Shown piece after piece: positions 6,251 through 14,459 of a stretch of 16,435 nt of DNA. The DNA lies in NCBI GenBank assembly GCA_959020035.1, contig CAUEQX010000025.1, positions 1 to 16,435 of the forward strand, in the 5' to 3' direction. The DNA is from an uncultured Collinsella sp. (lineage in GTDB: Bacteria > Actinomycetota > Coriobacteriia > Coriobacteriales > Coriobacteriaceae). The translations under genes were made by a program, and so were the position numbers. Under the pieces are notes generated by a model. It searched no databases, had not been told where the DNA came from, and saw nothing but the letters and a program-made list of their open reading frames with translations. Position 1 is the stretch's first letter. Each line of letters starts with the position of its first letter.

Positions 6251-6276
6251 CCAACCCAGCTAACAAAGGAGCTGAT

Positions 6277-8853
6277 ATGTGCGATTGCACAGATCATAAG
6301 GACGAGATCCCTGTCTACGACGCGCAGGCCATTGAGTCCCGGTGGATGAAGGCCTGGGAGGACTCCAACCTCTTTGCCGTCGACACCGACGACAGCAAGC
6401 CCAAGAAGTATGTGCTCGAGATGTTCCCGTATCCGTCGGGCGACCTGCACATGGGCCACGCGCGCAACTACACCATCGGCGATGCCATGGCCCGTCAGGC
6501 CCGCATGCGCGGCTATGACGTGCTGCACCCCATCGGCTTTGACGCCTTTGGCCTGCCCGCCGAGAACGCCGCCATCAAGCACAATACGCAGGCTGCCGCC
6601 TGGACGTATAAGAACATGGACCAGGCGCTCGCCACGATGAAGCGCATGGGCTTCTCCTACGATCTGGATCGCATGGTCAAGACCTGCAGCCCCGACTATT
6701 ACCGCTGGGGCCAGTGGATTTTTGAGAAGCTGTGGGAAAAGGGCCTGGTCTACCGCAAGAAAAACCCGGTCAACTGGTGCCCCACCTGCAAGACCGTTCT
6801 GGCCAACGAGCAGGTTACCGATGGCAAGTGCTGGCGCTGCGGCACCGAGCCCGAGAAGCGCGACCTTGAGCAGTGGTACTACAAGATTACCGAGTACTCT
6901 CAGGAGCTGCTCGACGACTTGGAGAAGCTCCCCGGCTGGCCCGAGCGCGTCAAGCAGATGCAGGCCAACTGGATCGGTCGCTCCGAGGGCGCTGAGGTCG
7001 ACTTTACCCTGTGCGACCAGGATGGTGAGCCCATTGAGGGCGATGAGGGCAAGATTACCGTCTTTACCACGCGTGCCGATACCCTTTTTGGCGTCTCCTT
7101 CTTTGTCCTGGCTCCCGAGTACGCCGGCCTGCATGAGCTCGTCGAGGGCACGGAGTACGAGGAGGCCGTGACCAAGATTGTCGAGGACTCTAAGCATATC
7201 TCTGCCGTCGAGCGTGCCCAGGGCACCCTCGAGAAGCACGGCGCCTTTACCGGCCGCTACGTGGTGAACCCCGTCAACGGCGAGAAGGTCCCCGTGTGGG
7301 TTGCCGATTATGTCGTGGCCGACTACGGCACCGGCGCCGTCATGGCCGTTCCCTGTGGCGACCAGCGCGACTTTGAGTTTGCCCGCAAGTACGACCTGCC
7401 GATCGTGCCGATTATCCTGGACGATGACGATCGCGCTGCCGTCGAGGCCAGCGGCGAGACCATCGATACCTTCCATGCCGAGACCGTCGACTGGGATTGC
7501 GCCCACGCTGCCGAGGGTACGCTGGTCCAGTCCGGCAAGTACACCGGCATGCGCGGCGGTAAGCACTCCGAGGGCGAGGCTGCCATCGTGGCCGACCTCG
7601 AGGCCATGGGCTGCGGCCGTCGCAAGGTCGAGTTCCGCCTGCGCGACTGGCTCATCAGCCGTCAGCGCTATTGGGGCAACCCCATTCCGGCCATCCACTG
7701 TGAGCACTGCGGCATCGTTCCCGTGCCCGAGGATCAGCTGCCGGTGACGCTGCCGGAGAACCTGGACCTTGGCGCTGGCGAGACCCTCGCCGAGTGCAAG
7801 GACTTCTACGAGACCACTTGCCCGGTCTGCGGTCGCCCGGCCAAGCGCGAGACCGATACCATGGACACCTTCACCTGCTCCAGCTGGTATTACCTGCGCT
7901 ATACCGACCCGCACAACACCGAGCTGCCCTTCTCCCGCGAGGCGGCAGACCGTTGGATGCCCGTCGATAACTACATTGGTGGCATCGAGCACGCCATTTT
8001 GCACCTGCTCTACAGCCGCTTCTTTACCAAGGCGCTGCGCGACCTGGGTCTGCTGAGCGTGGACGAGCCCTTCACCAACCTGCTGTGCCAGGGCATGGTC
8101 AAGGACGAGAACGGCGACACCATGTCCAAGTCCAAGGGCAACGTTGTGCCCCCGAGCTCGGTTATCGAGCCCTACGGCGCCGACACCATGCGTCTGGCGA
8201 TCCTGTTTATCGCCCCGCCCGAGAAGGACTTCGACTGGGATCCCAAGGCCGTCGAGGGCGCCAACCGCTTTATCAAGCGCGCCTGGCGTATCGTGTGGCA
8301 GCTCGTCCAGTCGGGTGACGCCAGCGTGGCCTTCGACAAGTCCGTGCTCGACGAGGCTGCGATGAAGCTCTATCGCGAGCGTCACCGCACCATCGCCAAG
8401 TGCACCGAGGACTTCGATCGCGGCCAGTTCAACACCGCGATCTCGGCCGTCATGGAGCTCGTCAACGCGGCGAGCGCCTACCTCAACGCCACCGAGGGCG
8501 CTGACCGCGACAAGGCCCTGTCCTACGGCGTGGCCAAGGACATCGTGAGCGTCCTGGCGCCCATCTGCCCGTTCTGGGCCGACGAGCTGTGGCACGAGGC
8601 GCTCGGCTGCGAGGGCAACGCCTACACCGCCGCCTGGCCCGAGTTCGACCTGGCCGAGTCCATCGAGGACACGGTGCAGATCGTCGTCCAGGTGCTCGGC
8701 AAGGTCCGCGGCCGCATTGACGTGGCCCGCGATGCCTCCAACGAGGAAATGCAGGCTGCCGCCGAGGCTGCTGTCACCAAGTGGACCGAGGGCAAGACGG
8801 TCGTCAAGGCCATCTGCGTGCCCGGCAAGCTGGTCAACCTGGTGGTCAAGTAA
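6277..8853 (+). CDS. leuS: Leucyl-tRNA synthetase
   Basis: This class I synthetase charges tRNA-Leu and hydrolyses mischarged products. The 858 residues include the HIGH-type motif HMGH (58-61), a zinc ribbon beginning WCPTC with a second CWRC pair, and the CP1 editing domain with TTRADTLFG and GTGAVMAVP (351-359). The second metal-site-like cluster CEHC/CPVC comes next, then the KMSKS-type MSKSK (616-620), the anticodon-binding helices and the C-terminal tail ending PGKLVNLVVK. In the editing motif the usual His before the substrate-sensing Asp is replaced (PCGDQRD, Asp362 retained). I chose ATG 6277 because AAAGGAG (6265-6271) lies 5 nt upstream. In-frame ATGs or near-starts further up fall inside the leader fold and have no RBS. 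It appears to be transcribed alone, between the guaB terminator and the terminator at 8881-8917. Confidence 0.97.
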   Translation: MCDCTDHKDEIPVYDAQAIESRWMKAWEDSNLFAVDTDDSKPKKYVLEMFPYPSGDLHMGHARNYTIGDAMARQARMRGYDVLHPIGFDAFGLPAENAAIKHNTQAAAWTYKNMDQALATMKRMGFSYDLDRMVKTCSPDYYRWGQWIFEKLWEKGLVYRKKNPVNWCPTCKTVLANEQVTDGKCWRCGTEPEKRDLEQWYYKITEYSQELLDDLEKLPGWPERVKQMQANWIGRSEGAEVDFTLCDQDGEPIEGDEGKITVFTTRADTLFGVSFFVLAPEYAGLHELVEGTEYEEAVTKIVEDSKHISAVERAQGTLEKHGAFTGRYVVNPVNGEKVPVWVADYVVADYGTGAVMAVPCGDQRDFEFARKYDLPIVPIILDDDDRAAVEASGETIDTFHAETVDWDCAHAAEGTLVQSGKYTGMRGGKHSEGEAAIVADLEAMGCGRRKVEFRLRDWLISRQRYWGNPIPAIHCEHCGIVPVPEDQLPVTLPENLDLGAGETLAECKDFYETTCPVCGRPAKRETDTMDTFTCSSWYYLRYTDPHNTELPFSREAADRWMPVDNYIGGIEHAILHLLYSRFFTKALRDLGLLSVDEPFTNLLCQGMVKDENGDTMSKSKGNVVPPSSVIEPYGADTMRLAILFIAPPEKDFDWDPKAVEGANRFIKRAWRIVWQLVQSGDASVAFDKSVLDEAAMKLYRERHRTIAKCTEDFDRGQFNTAISAVMELVNAASAYLNATEGADRDKALSYGVAKDIVSVLAPICPFWADELWHEALGCEGNAYTAAWPEFDLAESIEDTVQIVVQVLGKVRGRIDVARDASNEEMQAAAEAAVTKWTEGKTVVKAICVPGKLVNLVVK

Positions 8854-8880
8854 GCGCTGCGCGCATAGCTGACATGCAAT

Positions 8881-8917
8881 AAACGAGGGGCGATCCGGTT
8901 GGGTCGTCCCTCGTTTT
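8881..8917. terminator. Strong terminator between leuS and the convergent lipoprotein gene
   Basis: AAACGAGGG (8881-8889) pairs with CCCTCGTTT (8908-8916). The stem continues inward to about 16 bp with two G-T pairs and closes on a GGTT tetraloop (8897-8900). T8914-8917 form the plus-strand tail, and the A-tract on the other side gives a T-rich tail on the minus strand. It can therefore serve both convergent genes. Confidence 0.88.
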
Positions 8918-8957
8918 GTGTTGTATGCCCTGCTTAGTCAGTGCGTCGCACCGTCTT

Positions 8958-9530
8958 CTATGGGATGTGTACCAGGTCCCTAAAGTAAACGTTGCCCGTT
9001 GCCTCTTCGAACATCCAAATGTTGAGGTAGATGTCGTTGAGGTCGTTGTTAACATCAAAGTCCGGATCGTCGAAGGTGCCCACAAAGGTGAGCATGGCGC
9101 GCGTTTCCTCACCCGCTGCGACCTGCTGGCGCATGCGTACGTCGCGGACCTTACCGTTGACGTAGGCATAGGAGTCCACATCGCCAAACATCATGTCGAC
9201 ACCGGTGTTGTTGGACACCGTAAAGACGAGCGCGGCGTCCCCGTAGCCGTCGGTGTCCTTGCCCACGCAGGTAACATGGACGTTCTCGTCTACCTCAAGG
9301 TCGATGGGGAACTGTTCTTGGGGGTCGGGACTCAGGCCCTGGGGATCGATTTCGTCTTCGTTGATTTTATCGAAGCTACCCTGTGGCGTCGTTTCCTCGG
9401 CAGCTTCGGTGCTTCCGGGATTCGGCTCAGATGGCCCGGTTTTGCCATCGATATTGCTGCATCCCATCAGGGCGAACGAGCAGACTGCGATGGCGAGCGC
9501 GGTCGTGCAGAGGGTGCTGAGACGTTTCAT
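8958..9530 (-). CDS. Putative secreted lipoprotein of unknown function
   Basis: This 190-residue precursor starts MKRLSTLCTTALAIAV, a basic and hydrophobic signal peptide, and has a lipobox LMGC followed by SN. It is therefore predicted to be lipidated at that Cys and anchored on the outer face of the membrane. A linker rich in Pro, Glu, Ser and Thr follows. The C-terminal domain of about 120 residues has alternating beta-strand character (VHVTCVGKDTDGYGDAALVF, later RAMLTFVGTF and VYFRDLVHIP). It recalls the Ig-like DUF4352/DUF5067 type of extracellular domain found in many Gram-positive lipoproteins, but I do not assign it firmly. The ATG is supported by GGAGG (9540-9536) five nt upstream. 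The gene stands alone, convergent with leuS and divergent from the rimP operon. No convincing promoter is visible. Confidence 0.8.
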   Translation of the reverse strand: MKRLSTLCTTALAIAVCSFALMGCSNIDGKTGPSEPNPGSTEAAEETTPQGSFDKINEDEIDPQGLSPDPQEQFPIDLEVDENVHVTCVGKDTDGYGDAALVFTVSNNTGVDMMFGDVDSYAYVNGKVRDVRMRQQVAAGEETRAMLTFVGTFDDPDFDVNNDLNDIYLNIWMFEEATGNVYFRDLVHIP

Positions 9531-9540
9531 GGGTTCCTCC

Positions 9541-9791
9541 TTGCCGTAGGGTTTTGGAAGGTTGTGCGGCCAATGCGCGCGGCCGGCCTTTTGCTGCGGA
9601 ATGTCCCTAGCTGTAGTCTGGCCGATGTGCACCCAAGAGAGGAATGCCCATAGGGCCCGATTCGCTTGGCGGGTTGGGACGCATGGCCCGTTTTGGGGCT
9701 GTTGAGGGCGTGCCGCATGGGGCTCCTCGGTCAATTGTCCTATTCTTATGGAGAAGCTGTGCGCACGCTGACCTGCAGGTTCGTACTGTGC
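9541..9791. other. Intergenic region with no supported gene
   Basis: This is the upstream part of the 368-bp gap between the lipoprotein gene and rimP. The rimP frame stays open through it, but with no RBS or coding similarity that I recognise, and rimP begins well downstream. It contains GC-rich palindromic patches (GGCCGGCC near 9581-9588). No tRNA, promoter for the lipoprotein gene or repeat could be supported. Confidence 0.5.
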
Positions 9792-9820
9792 TTGCACGTT
9801 TCCGCAGCTATTGGTATAGT
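9792..9820 (+). promoter_or_regulatory. Promoter of the rimP-nusA-infB operon
   Basis: TTGCAC (9792-9797) and TATAGT (9815-9820) are separated by an optimal 17 bp. The -10 is also extended (TGG immediately before it). Transcription should start near 9827, about 20 nt before the leader terminator. This is the best promoter match in the window. Confidence 0.7.
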
Positions 9821-9845
9821 TTGCTTGCAAATGAAGTTCTAATTG

Positions 9846-9878
9846 AAAGAAGTGGGGTTTCGGCCCCGCTTCTTTTTT
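9846..9878 (+). terminator. Leader terminator/attenuator ahead of rimP
   Basis: AAAGAAGTGGGG (9846-9857) pairs with CCCCGCTTCTTT (9864-9875) with a single G-T pair and a 6-nt loop. The T-run spans 9873-9878. It lies between the operon promoter and the rimP ribosome-binding site, so most transcripts must read through it. In E. coli the nusA operon leader is controlled by termination and NusA itself. Regulation here is inferred from position. Confidence 0.8.
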
Positions 9879-9898
9879 GTATGGATGGAGGTGCCGCA

Positions 9899-10393
9899 AT
9901 GGTCAAGACCAAGACCGAGCAGGCGATCATCGACGCGCTCGAGGCCGTCGCTCCCCAGCACGATATCGACATCGTCGACGTCGAGCTCGTGGGTGCCACC
10001 AAGGCCCCCTGCGTGCGCGTGCGTATCGAGGGTGCCGAGGGTCAGAGCCTGTCGCTCAACGACGTCACGGCCAACACCAAGTGGGTCGGCGATGTGATTG
10101 AGGAGCTCGACCCCATCTCTTCGAGCTATACGCTCGAGGTGTCGAGCCCGGGCATGGCGCGCCCGCTGCGCCGCCCGTGCGACTTTGCCCGCTTTGTGGG
10201 CGAGAACTGTGAGCTCACCTCCACTGCCACCGAGGGCCGTCGCAAGTACGCCGGAAAGATTGCCGCCGCCATCGAGACGAACGTGACCCTCGAGCTCGAG
10301 GACGGCGAGTCCGTCACCCTCGATTTTTCTGATGTTAAAAAGTGCAAATTGAAGCCCACCTACGACTTCAAGCCCGCGAAGGAAGGAAAGTAA
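9899..10393 (+). CDS. rimP: Ribosome maturation factor RimP
   Basis: RimP assists late assembly of the 30S subunit. The 164-residue protein has the N-terminal alpha/beta domain with DIDIVDVELVGA. The signature LEVSSPGMARPLRRP starts at about residue 79, and the C-terminal SH3-like domain includes the V-T-L-D-F-S-D-V-K-K-C-K-L segment. The length is typical (about 150-170). I chose ATG 9899 because GGAGG (9887-9891) lies 7 nt upstream. The frame is open much further upstream, but that would cross the promoter and terminator. It is the first gene of the operon and ends 1 nt before the nusA start codon, consistent with translational coupling. Confidence 0.95.
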   Translation: MVKTKTEQAIIDALEAVAPQHDIDIVDVELVGATKAPCVRVRIEGAEGQSLSLNDVTANTKWVGDVIEELDPISSSYTLEVSSPGMARPLRRPCDFARFVGENCELTSTATEGRRKYAGKIAAAIETNVTLELEDGESVTLDFSDVKKCKLKPTYDFKPAKEGK

Positions 10394-10394
10394 G

Positions 10395-11642
10395 ATGGCA
10401 GCATCCGACATGATGTCCGCCCTGATGGAGCTTTGCCAGGAGAAGCACATCGACCAGCTCTACCTGATCGACCGCCTGGAGCAGTCGCTCGCCAAGAGCT
10501 ATGCCGAGATCCTGCATCTTGAGTGGGGCGCCAAGGTGACCGTCGACCGCACCACCGGCAAGATCTACGTCTACCGCTTGGAGCCGATCGACGATTCCAT
10601 GGACGAGGAGGGCAACTTCACCGAGTTCGAGGAGATCGACGTCACCCCCAAGAACACGAGCCGCATCGCTGCCCAGCACGCCAAGGCCGAGATCAACGCC
10701 ATCGTTCGTAACTCCGCCCGCGAGCAGATCTACGAGGAGTTCTCCGGCCGCATCGGTGACCTCATCAGCGGTACCGTGCTGCAGTCCACGCCCGACTTCA
10801 CGATCGTCAAGATCCGCGAGGGCGTCGAGGCCGAGCTGCCGCACTTCGATCAGCGCCGTTACGAGAACGAGCGCAACGAGCGTCCGATGGGCGAGCGCTA
10901 CCTGCACAACCAGCACATCAAGGCCGTGATCATCGACGTTCGCGACCCCAACTCCAACCTGCAGCCGGTTCGTGGCGAGCACAGCCGTCCGCCGATCGTC
11001 ATTTCCCGTACCCACCCCGAGCTCATGCGTCGTCTGTTTGAGCAGGAGGTGCCCGAGATCTATGAGGGCACCGTCCAGATCAAGTCGATCGCCCGCGAGC
11101 CCGGCCAGCGCTCCAAGGTCGCCGTCCACTCGCTCGACGACCGTCTGGATCCCGTGGGCGCCTGCGTCGGCCCTAAGGGCAGCCGTGTTCGCGCTGTCGT
11201 GGGCGAGCTCCGCGGCGAGCGCGTCGACGTCATCCTGTGGGATGCCGATCCTGCCGTCTACGTCGCCAACGCCCTGTCGCCCGCTAAGGTCACCCGTGTC
11301 CTCATCGACGAGGAGAAGGCCTACGCCGGCGTCATCGTGCCCGACGACCAGCTGTCCCTCGCCATCGGCAAGGAGGGCCAGAACGCCCGCCTCGCCGCGC
11401 GCCTGACCGGCTGGCACATCGACATCAAGTCCGAGACCCTTGCCGCCGACATCCTCAAGAACGTTGCCGTTCACGAGGAGCCCGCCGCCGACCTGATCGG
11501 TGACGAGGAGGACGAGGACGTCCGCCGCTGCGAGTACGTGTCCGAGGACGGCATCCAGTGCCGCAACCAGGCTCGTCCCGGCTCCCGTTTCTGCGGTGTC
11601 CACGACACCGACGCCTTCGATGATGCGGAGGACCTGATCTAG
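10395..11642 (+). CDS. nusA: Transcription termination/antitermination factor NusA with C-terminal Cys/His tail
   Basis: NusA binds RNA polymerase and nascent RNA to modulate pausing, termination and antitermination. The domain order is an N-terminal RNA-polymerase-binding domain (about 1-125), S1 (about 130-200, with GDLISGTVLQS), KH1 (with DPVGACVGPKGSRV) and KH2 (with LAIGKEGQNARLAARLTGW). The acidic repeats of proteobacterial NusA are absent, as is usual in Gram-positive forms. The last 42 residues add an acidic linker and a cluster C379-x9-C389-x10-C400-x2-H403, which looks like a small zinc-binding module and is not part of standard NusA. The ATG follows the rimP stop by 1 nt, with GGAAGGAAAG as RBS. 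A hairpin at 11652-11672 follows, but without a T-tract, so transcription should continue into infB. Confidence 0.96.
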   Translation: MAASDMMSALMELCQEKHIDQLYLIDRLEQSLAKSYAEILHLEWGAKVTVDRTTGKIYVYRLEPIDDSMDEEGNFTEFEEIDVTPKNTSRIAAQHAKAEINAIVRNSAREQIYEEFSGRIGDLISGTVLQSTPDFTIVKIREGVEAELPHFDQRRYENERNERPMGERYLHNQHIKAVIIDVRDPNSNLQPVRGEHSRPPIVISRTHPELMRRLFEQEVPEIYEGTVQIKSIAREPGQRSKVAVHSLDDRLDPVGACVGPKGSRVRAVVGELRGERVDVILWDADPAVYVANALSPAKVTRVLIDEEKAYAGVIVPDDQLSLAIGKEGQNARLAARLTGWHIDIKSETLAADILKNVAVHEEPAADLIGDEEDEDVRRCEYVSEDGIQCRNQARPGSRFCGVHDTDAFDDAEDLI

Positions 11643-11651
11643 CGCGCGGTT

Positions 11652-11672
11652 GCGCCGGGCGGGTCCCGGCGC
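11652..11672 (+). other. Hairpin in the nusA-infB gap
   Basis: GCGCCGGG (11652-11659) pairs perfectly with CCCGGCGC (11665-11672) around a 5-nt loop. There is no T-tract, so it may be a processing or stabilising hairpin rather than a terminator. A second short hairpin, GGCACC (11698-11703) with GGTGCC (11707-11712), lies closer to infB. Confidence 0.45.
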
Positions 11673-11733
11673 GTCTCCCACGCTCGTTCAGTCTCTAGGC
11701 ACCCAAGGTGCCAGAAAGGGTAGGTGCAGTCAT

Positions 11734-14448
11734 ATGGCAAAAGTCCGTGTGTCCACCCTGGCCAAAGAGTTCGGCATGACCTCCAAGGAACTGATGGGTC
11801 ATCTCGCCGATATGAAGATTCCCGCTAAGTCCGCTTCCTCCACCTTGGAGGACGCTTATGTCGCCATGGTCCGCAAGCAGCTCGCCTCGGTGATCGAGGC
11901 CCGCGCCCAGGAAGTCGAGGCCGCCAAGCAGGCCGAGGAGCAGGCAGCTGCCGCCGAGGAGGCCGCTCGCGCCGCCGAGGCCGAGCGCGAGCGCATCGCC
12001 GCCGAGAAGGCCCGCGAGGAGGAGCGTCGCCAGTTTGCCGCAGCCCAGGCTGCCGAGGAGGCTGCCCGCGCCGAGGCCGAGGCCAAGAAGAAGGCCGAGC
12101 AGGAGCGCCTTGCCCGCGAGAAGGAGGAGGCTGCCCGCGAGGCCCAGCGCCGCGCCGTTCCCGCTTCCGACTCCGGTTCGCGTTTCCGTTCGCTGCTCGA
12201 CCAGATCGCCGCACAGGAGACCGTGCTCAAGGAGAAGAAGGACGCCGAAGACAAGGCCAAGGCCGAGCGCGCCGCCGAGCGCGGTAACCGTCGTGGTGGC
12301 AACAACGACCGCCGCGGTGGCCGTCGTAACGATCGCAACGCCTCAGACAACAACTCCGAGCGCAACGCCTCCGAGAGCCGTCCGCACAGCCATCGCACCA
12401 ACGCCAGCAACAACGTCGCTGCCGGCATGGACTTCCCCAACCCCGATAAGCAGGGCAAGGGCAAGAAGCGCAAGGGCGGTCACAACAACGAAGAGGACCA
12501 CTACAGCCGCATGGCTCGCGAGGCCGAGGAGTACAGCCGCGAGAAGGTGCTCGAGGAAGCTCGTGCCGCCGTCGAGGAGGCCTCTCGCGAGTCCACCGGT
12601 CGCCGCAAGAAGCGCAAGGAGAAGCGCGAGCGCGAGGCTGCCAAGGCTCAGGAGGAGCGCAAGATAGAGGAGGCGCTGGCCCAGGGCGTGAACCCCGAGG
12701 ACCTCGACGCCATCAAGGTCTCCCAGGGCGTTACCGTCCAGGAGCTTGCCGAGGCGCTCGACGTTCCGGCCAACGACATCATCAAGCGCCTGTTCCTGCT
12801 GGGTACGCCGCTCACCATGACGCAGTCCATGTCCGACGACCTCGTCGAGCTCGTCGCCGACGACCTGGGTCGTCAGATCAAGATCATCACCCCCGAGGAG
12901 GAGAACACCTTCTCGTTCTATGACGATCCCGCCGACCTTAAGCCGCGCGCCCCGGTCGTCACCGTCATGGGCCACGTCGACCACGGCAAGACGTCGCTGC
13001 TCGACGCCATCCGTCACACCGGCGTTGCTGCCGGCGAGGCGGGCGGCATTACGCAGGCCATCGGCGCTTCGCAGGTCATGATCAACGACCGCAAGATCAC
13101 CTTCATCGATACCCCGGGCCACGCCACTTTTACGGCTATGCGTGCCCGTGGCGCCAAGGTGACCGACATCGTCATTTTGATCGTGGCTGCCGCCGACGGC
13201 GTCATGCCCCAGACCGTCGAGTCGATCAACCACGCCAAGGCCGCCGGCGTACCCATCGTCGTCGCCGTCAACAAGATCGATAAGCCGGGCGCCAACCCCG
13301 ACCGTGTGCGTCAGGAGCTCACCGAGTACGGAGTCATCCCCGAGGAGTGGGGCGGACAGAACATGTTCGTCAACATCTCGGCTAAGCAGAAGATCGGTAT
13401 CGACGAACTTCTGGAGACCGTGCTGCTCCAGGCCGACGTGCTCGAGCTCAAGGCCAACCCGGACACCTTTGCCTCCGGCAACGTCCTCGAGGCCAAGCTC
13501 GACAAGGGCCGCGGCTCGGTCGCTACCGTGCTCGTGACCCGCGGTACCCTGCACGTGGGCGATACGCTGGTCGCCGGCCTTACCTACGGCCGCGTCCGCG
13601 CCATGCTCGACCCCAAGGGCCGCGCCGTCACCGAGGCCGGTCCCTCCGACGCCGTCGAGATTCTGGGCCTGCAGTCCGTGCCCAACGCCGGTGACGAGTT
13701 CCGCGTGTTCGAGGACGAGCGCGAGGCACGTGCGCTGGCCGACGAGCGTTCGCTGAAGGCCCGTATCGAGGAGCAGAGCCGCGTCAAGCACGTCACGCTC
13801 GAGAACCTCTTCGAGACCATTGCCGACGCCGAGGTCAAGGAGCTCAACCTGATCATCAAGGCCGACGTCCAGGGTTCCATCGAGGCCCTTCAGGACTCGC
13901 TCGACAAGATGGATCAGTCCGAGGTTCGCATCAACACGATCCACTCCGCCGTTGGCGCCATCAACGAGACCGACGTCGTCCTGGCCGACGCCTCCAACGC
14001 CATCATCATCGGCTTTGGCGTCCGTCCCGACGGTAAGGCCCGCTCCGCTGGCGAGCGCGAGGGTGTCGAGATCCGTTGCTACGACGTCATCTATAAGTGC
14101 CTCGAGGAGCTCGACGCCGCCCGTATCGGCATGCTCAAGCCCACCGAGGTCGAGGTCGCCACGGGTACCGCGACCGTCCTGGACACCTTCAAGGTGCCCA
14201 AAGTCGGTATCGCCGCCGGTGTCCGCGTCGAAGAGGGTGAGATCGCCGCGACTGATTCCGTGCGTTTGGTGCGCGACGGCATCGTGGTCTTCAACGGCAA
14301 GATCGCCTCGATGCGTCACTACAAGGACGAGGCCAAGAGCCTCAAGAGTGGTTCCGAGGGCGGCATTGGCCTGGAGAACTTCCAGGACATCAAGCCCGGG
14401 GACCAGATCGAGGGTTACCGCATCGACCAGGTTGCCCGTACCGAGTAG
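11734..14448 (+). CDS. infB: Translation initiation factor IF-2
   Basis: IF-2 is the GTPase that delivers initiator tRNA to the 30S subunit and promotes subunit joining. The 904 residues begin with one IF2_N domain (VRVSTLAKEFGMTSKELMGH). A long Ala/Glu/Lys/Arg-rich, probably coiled region and an Asn/Arg-rich low-complexity segment follow (about 45-330). A second IF2_N domain (VTVQELAEALDVPANDIIKR) precedes the G domain with GHVDHGKT (413-420), DTPGH (459-463) and NKID (513-516), and then domains II-IV. It is long for the family but similar to other high-GC actinobacterial IF-2. I chose ATG 11734 because the MAKVRVSTLA start is the conserved one and a purine-rich AAAGGGTAGG lies upstream. In-frame codons from 11650 would overlap the intergenic hairpin. 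Neither ylxR nor ylxQ separates it from nusA. Confidence 0.97.
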   Translation: MAKVRVSTLAKEFGMTSKELMGHLADMKIPAKSASSTLEDAYVAMVRKQLASVIEARAQEVEAAKQAEEQAAAAEEAARAAEAERERIAAEKAREEERRQFAAAQAAEEAARAEAEAKKKAEQERLAREKEEAAREAQRRAVPASDSGSRFRSLLDQIAAQETVLKEKKDAEDKAKAERAAERGNRRGGNNDRRGGRRNDRNASDNNSERNASESRPHSHRTNASNNVAAGMDFPNPDKQGKGKKRKGGHNNEEDHYSRMAREAEEYSREKVLEEARAAVEEASRESTGRRKKRKEKREREAAKAQEERKIEEALAQGVNPEDLDAIKVSQGVTVQELAEALDVPANDIIKRLFLLGTPLTMTQSMSDDLVELVADDLGRQIKIITPEEENTFSFYDDPADLKPRAPVVTVMGHVDHGKTSLLDAIRHTGVAAGEAGGITQAIGASQVMINDRKITFIDTPGHATFTAMRARGAKVTDIVILIVAAADGVMPQTVESINHAKAAGVPIVVAVNKIDKPGANPDRVRQELTEYGVIPEEWGGQNMFVNISAKQKIGIDELLETVLLQADVLELKANPDTFASGNVLEAKLDKGRGSVATVLVTRGTLHVGDTLVAGLTYGRVRAMLDPKGRAVTEAGPSDAVEILGLQSVPNAGDEFRVFEDEREARALADERSLKARIEEQSRVKHVTLENLFETIADAEVKELNLIIKADVQGSIEALQDSLDKMDQSEVRINTIHSAVGAINETDVVLADASNAIIIGFGVRPDGKARSAGEREGVEIRCYDVIYKCLEELDAARIGMLKPTEVEVATGTATVLDTFKVPKVGIAAGVRVEEGEIAATDSVRLVRDGIVVFNGKIASMRHYKDEAKSLKSGSEGGIGLENFQDIKPGDQIEGYRIDQVARTE

Positions 14449-14459
14449 GGGGTAGCTCT

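Noticed and set aside
6120..6276. T-box riboswitch for leuS
   Set aside because: There is no UGGNACC-type T-box sequence, no terminator/antiterminator pair and no T-tract before the RBS.
6151..6276. Longer LeuRS with a Cys-rich N-terminal extension (in-frame start near 6151 or ATG 6190)
   Set aside because: No RBS precedes these starts. ATG 6190 sits in the apical loop and stem of the leader fold, whereas ATG 6277 has a strong AAAGGAG.
6187..8595. Very long open frame antisense to leuS, and similar ones antisense to scrB, guaB, nusA and infB
   Set aside because: These are expected shadows of GC-rich, C-ending codons in real genes. They have no RBS, no recognisable domains and low-complexity composition, while the sense frames carry full catalytic motifs.
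9644..9898. N-terminal extension of RimP
   Set aside because: The frame crosses the operon promoter and terminator, has no family similarity in that part, and ATG 9899 has a well-placed GGAGG.
11857..12700. Repeat region or frameshift in infB
   Set aside because: The Ala/Glu/Lys/Arg-rich low-complexity segment is a known feature of the IF-2 N-terminus in high-GC bacteria, and the frame is intact on both sides.
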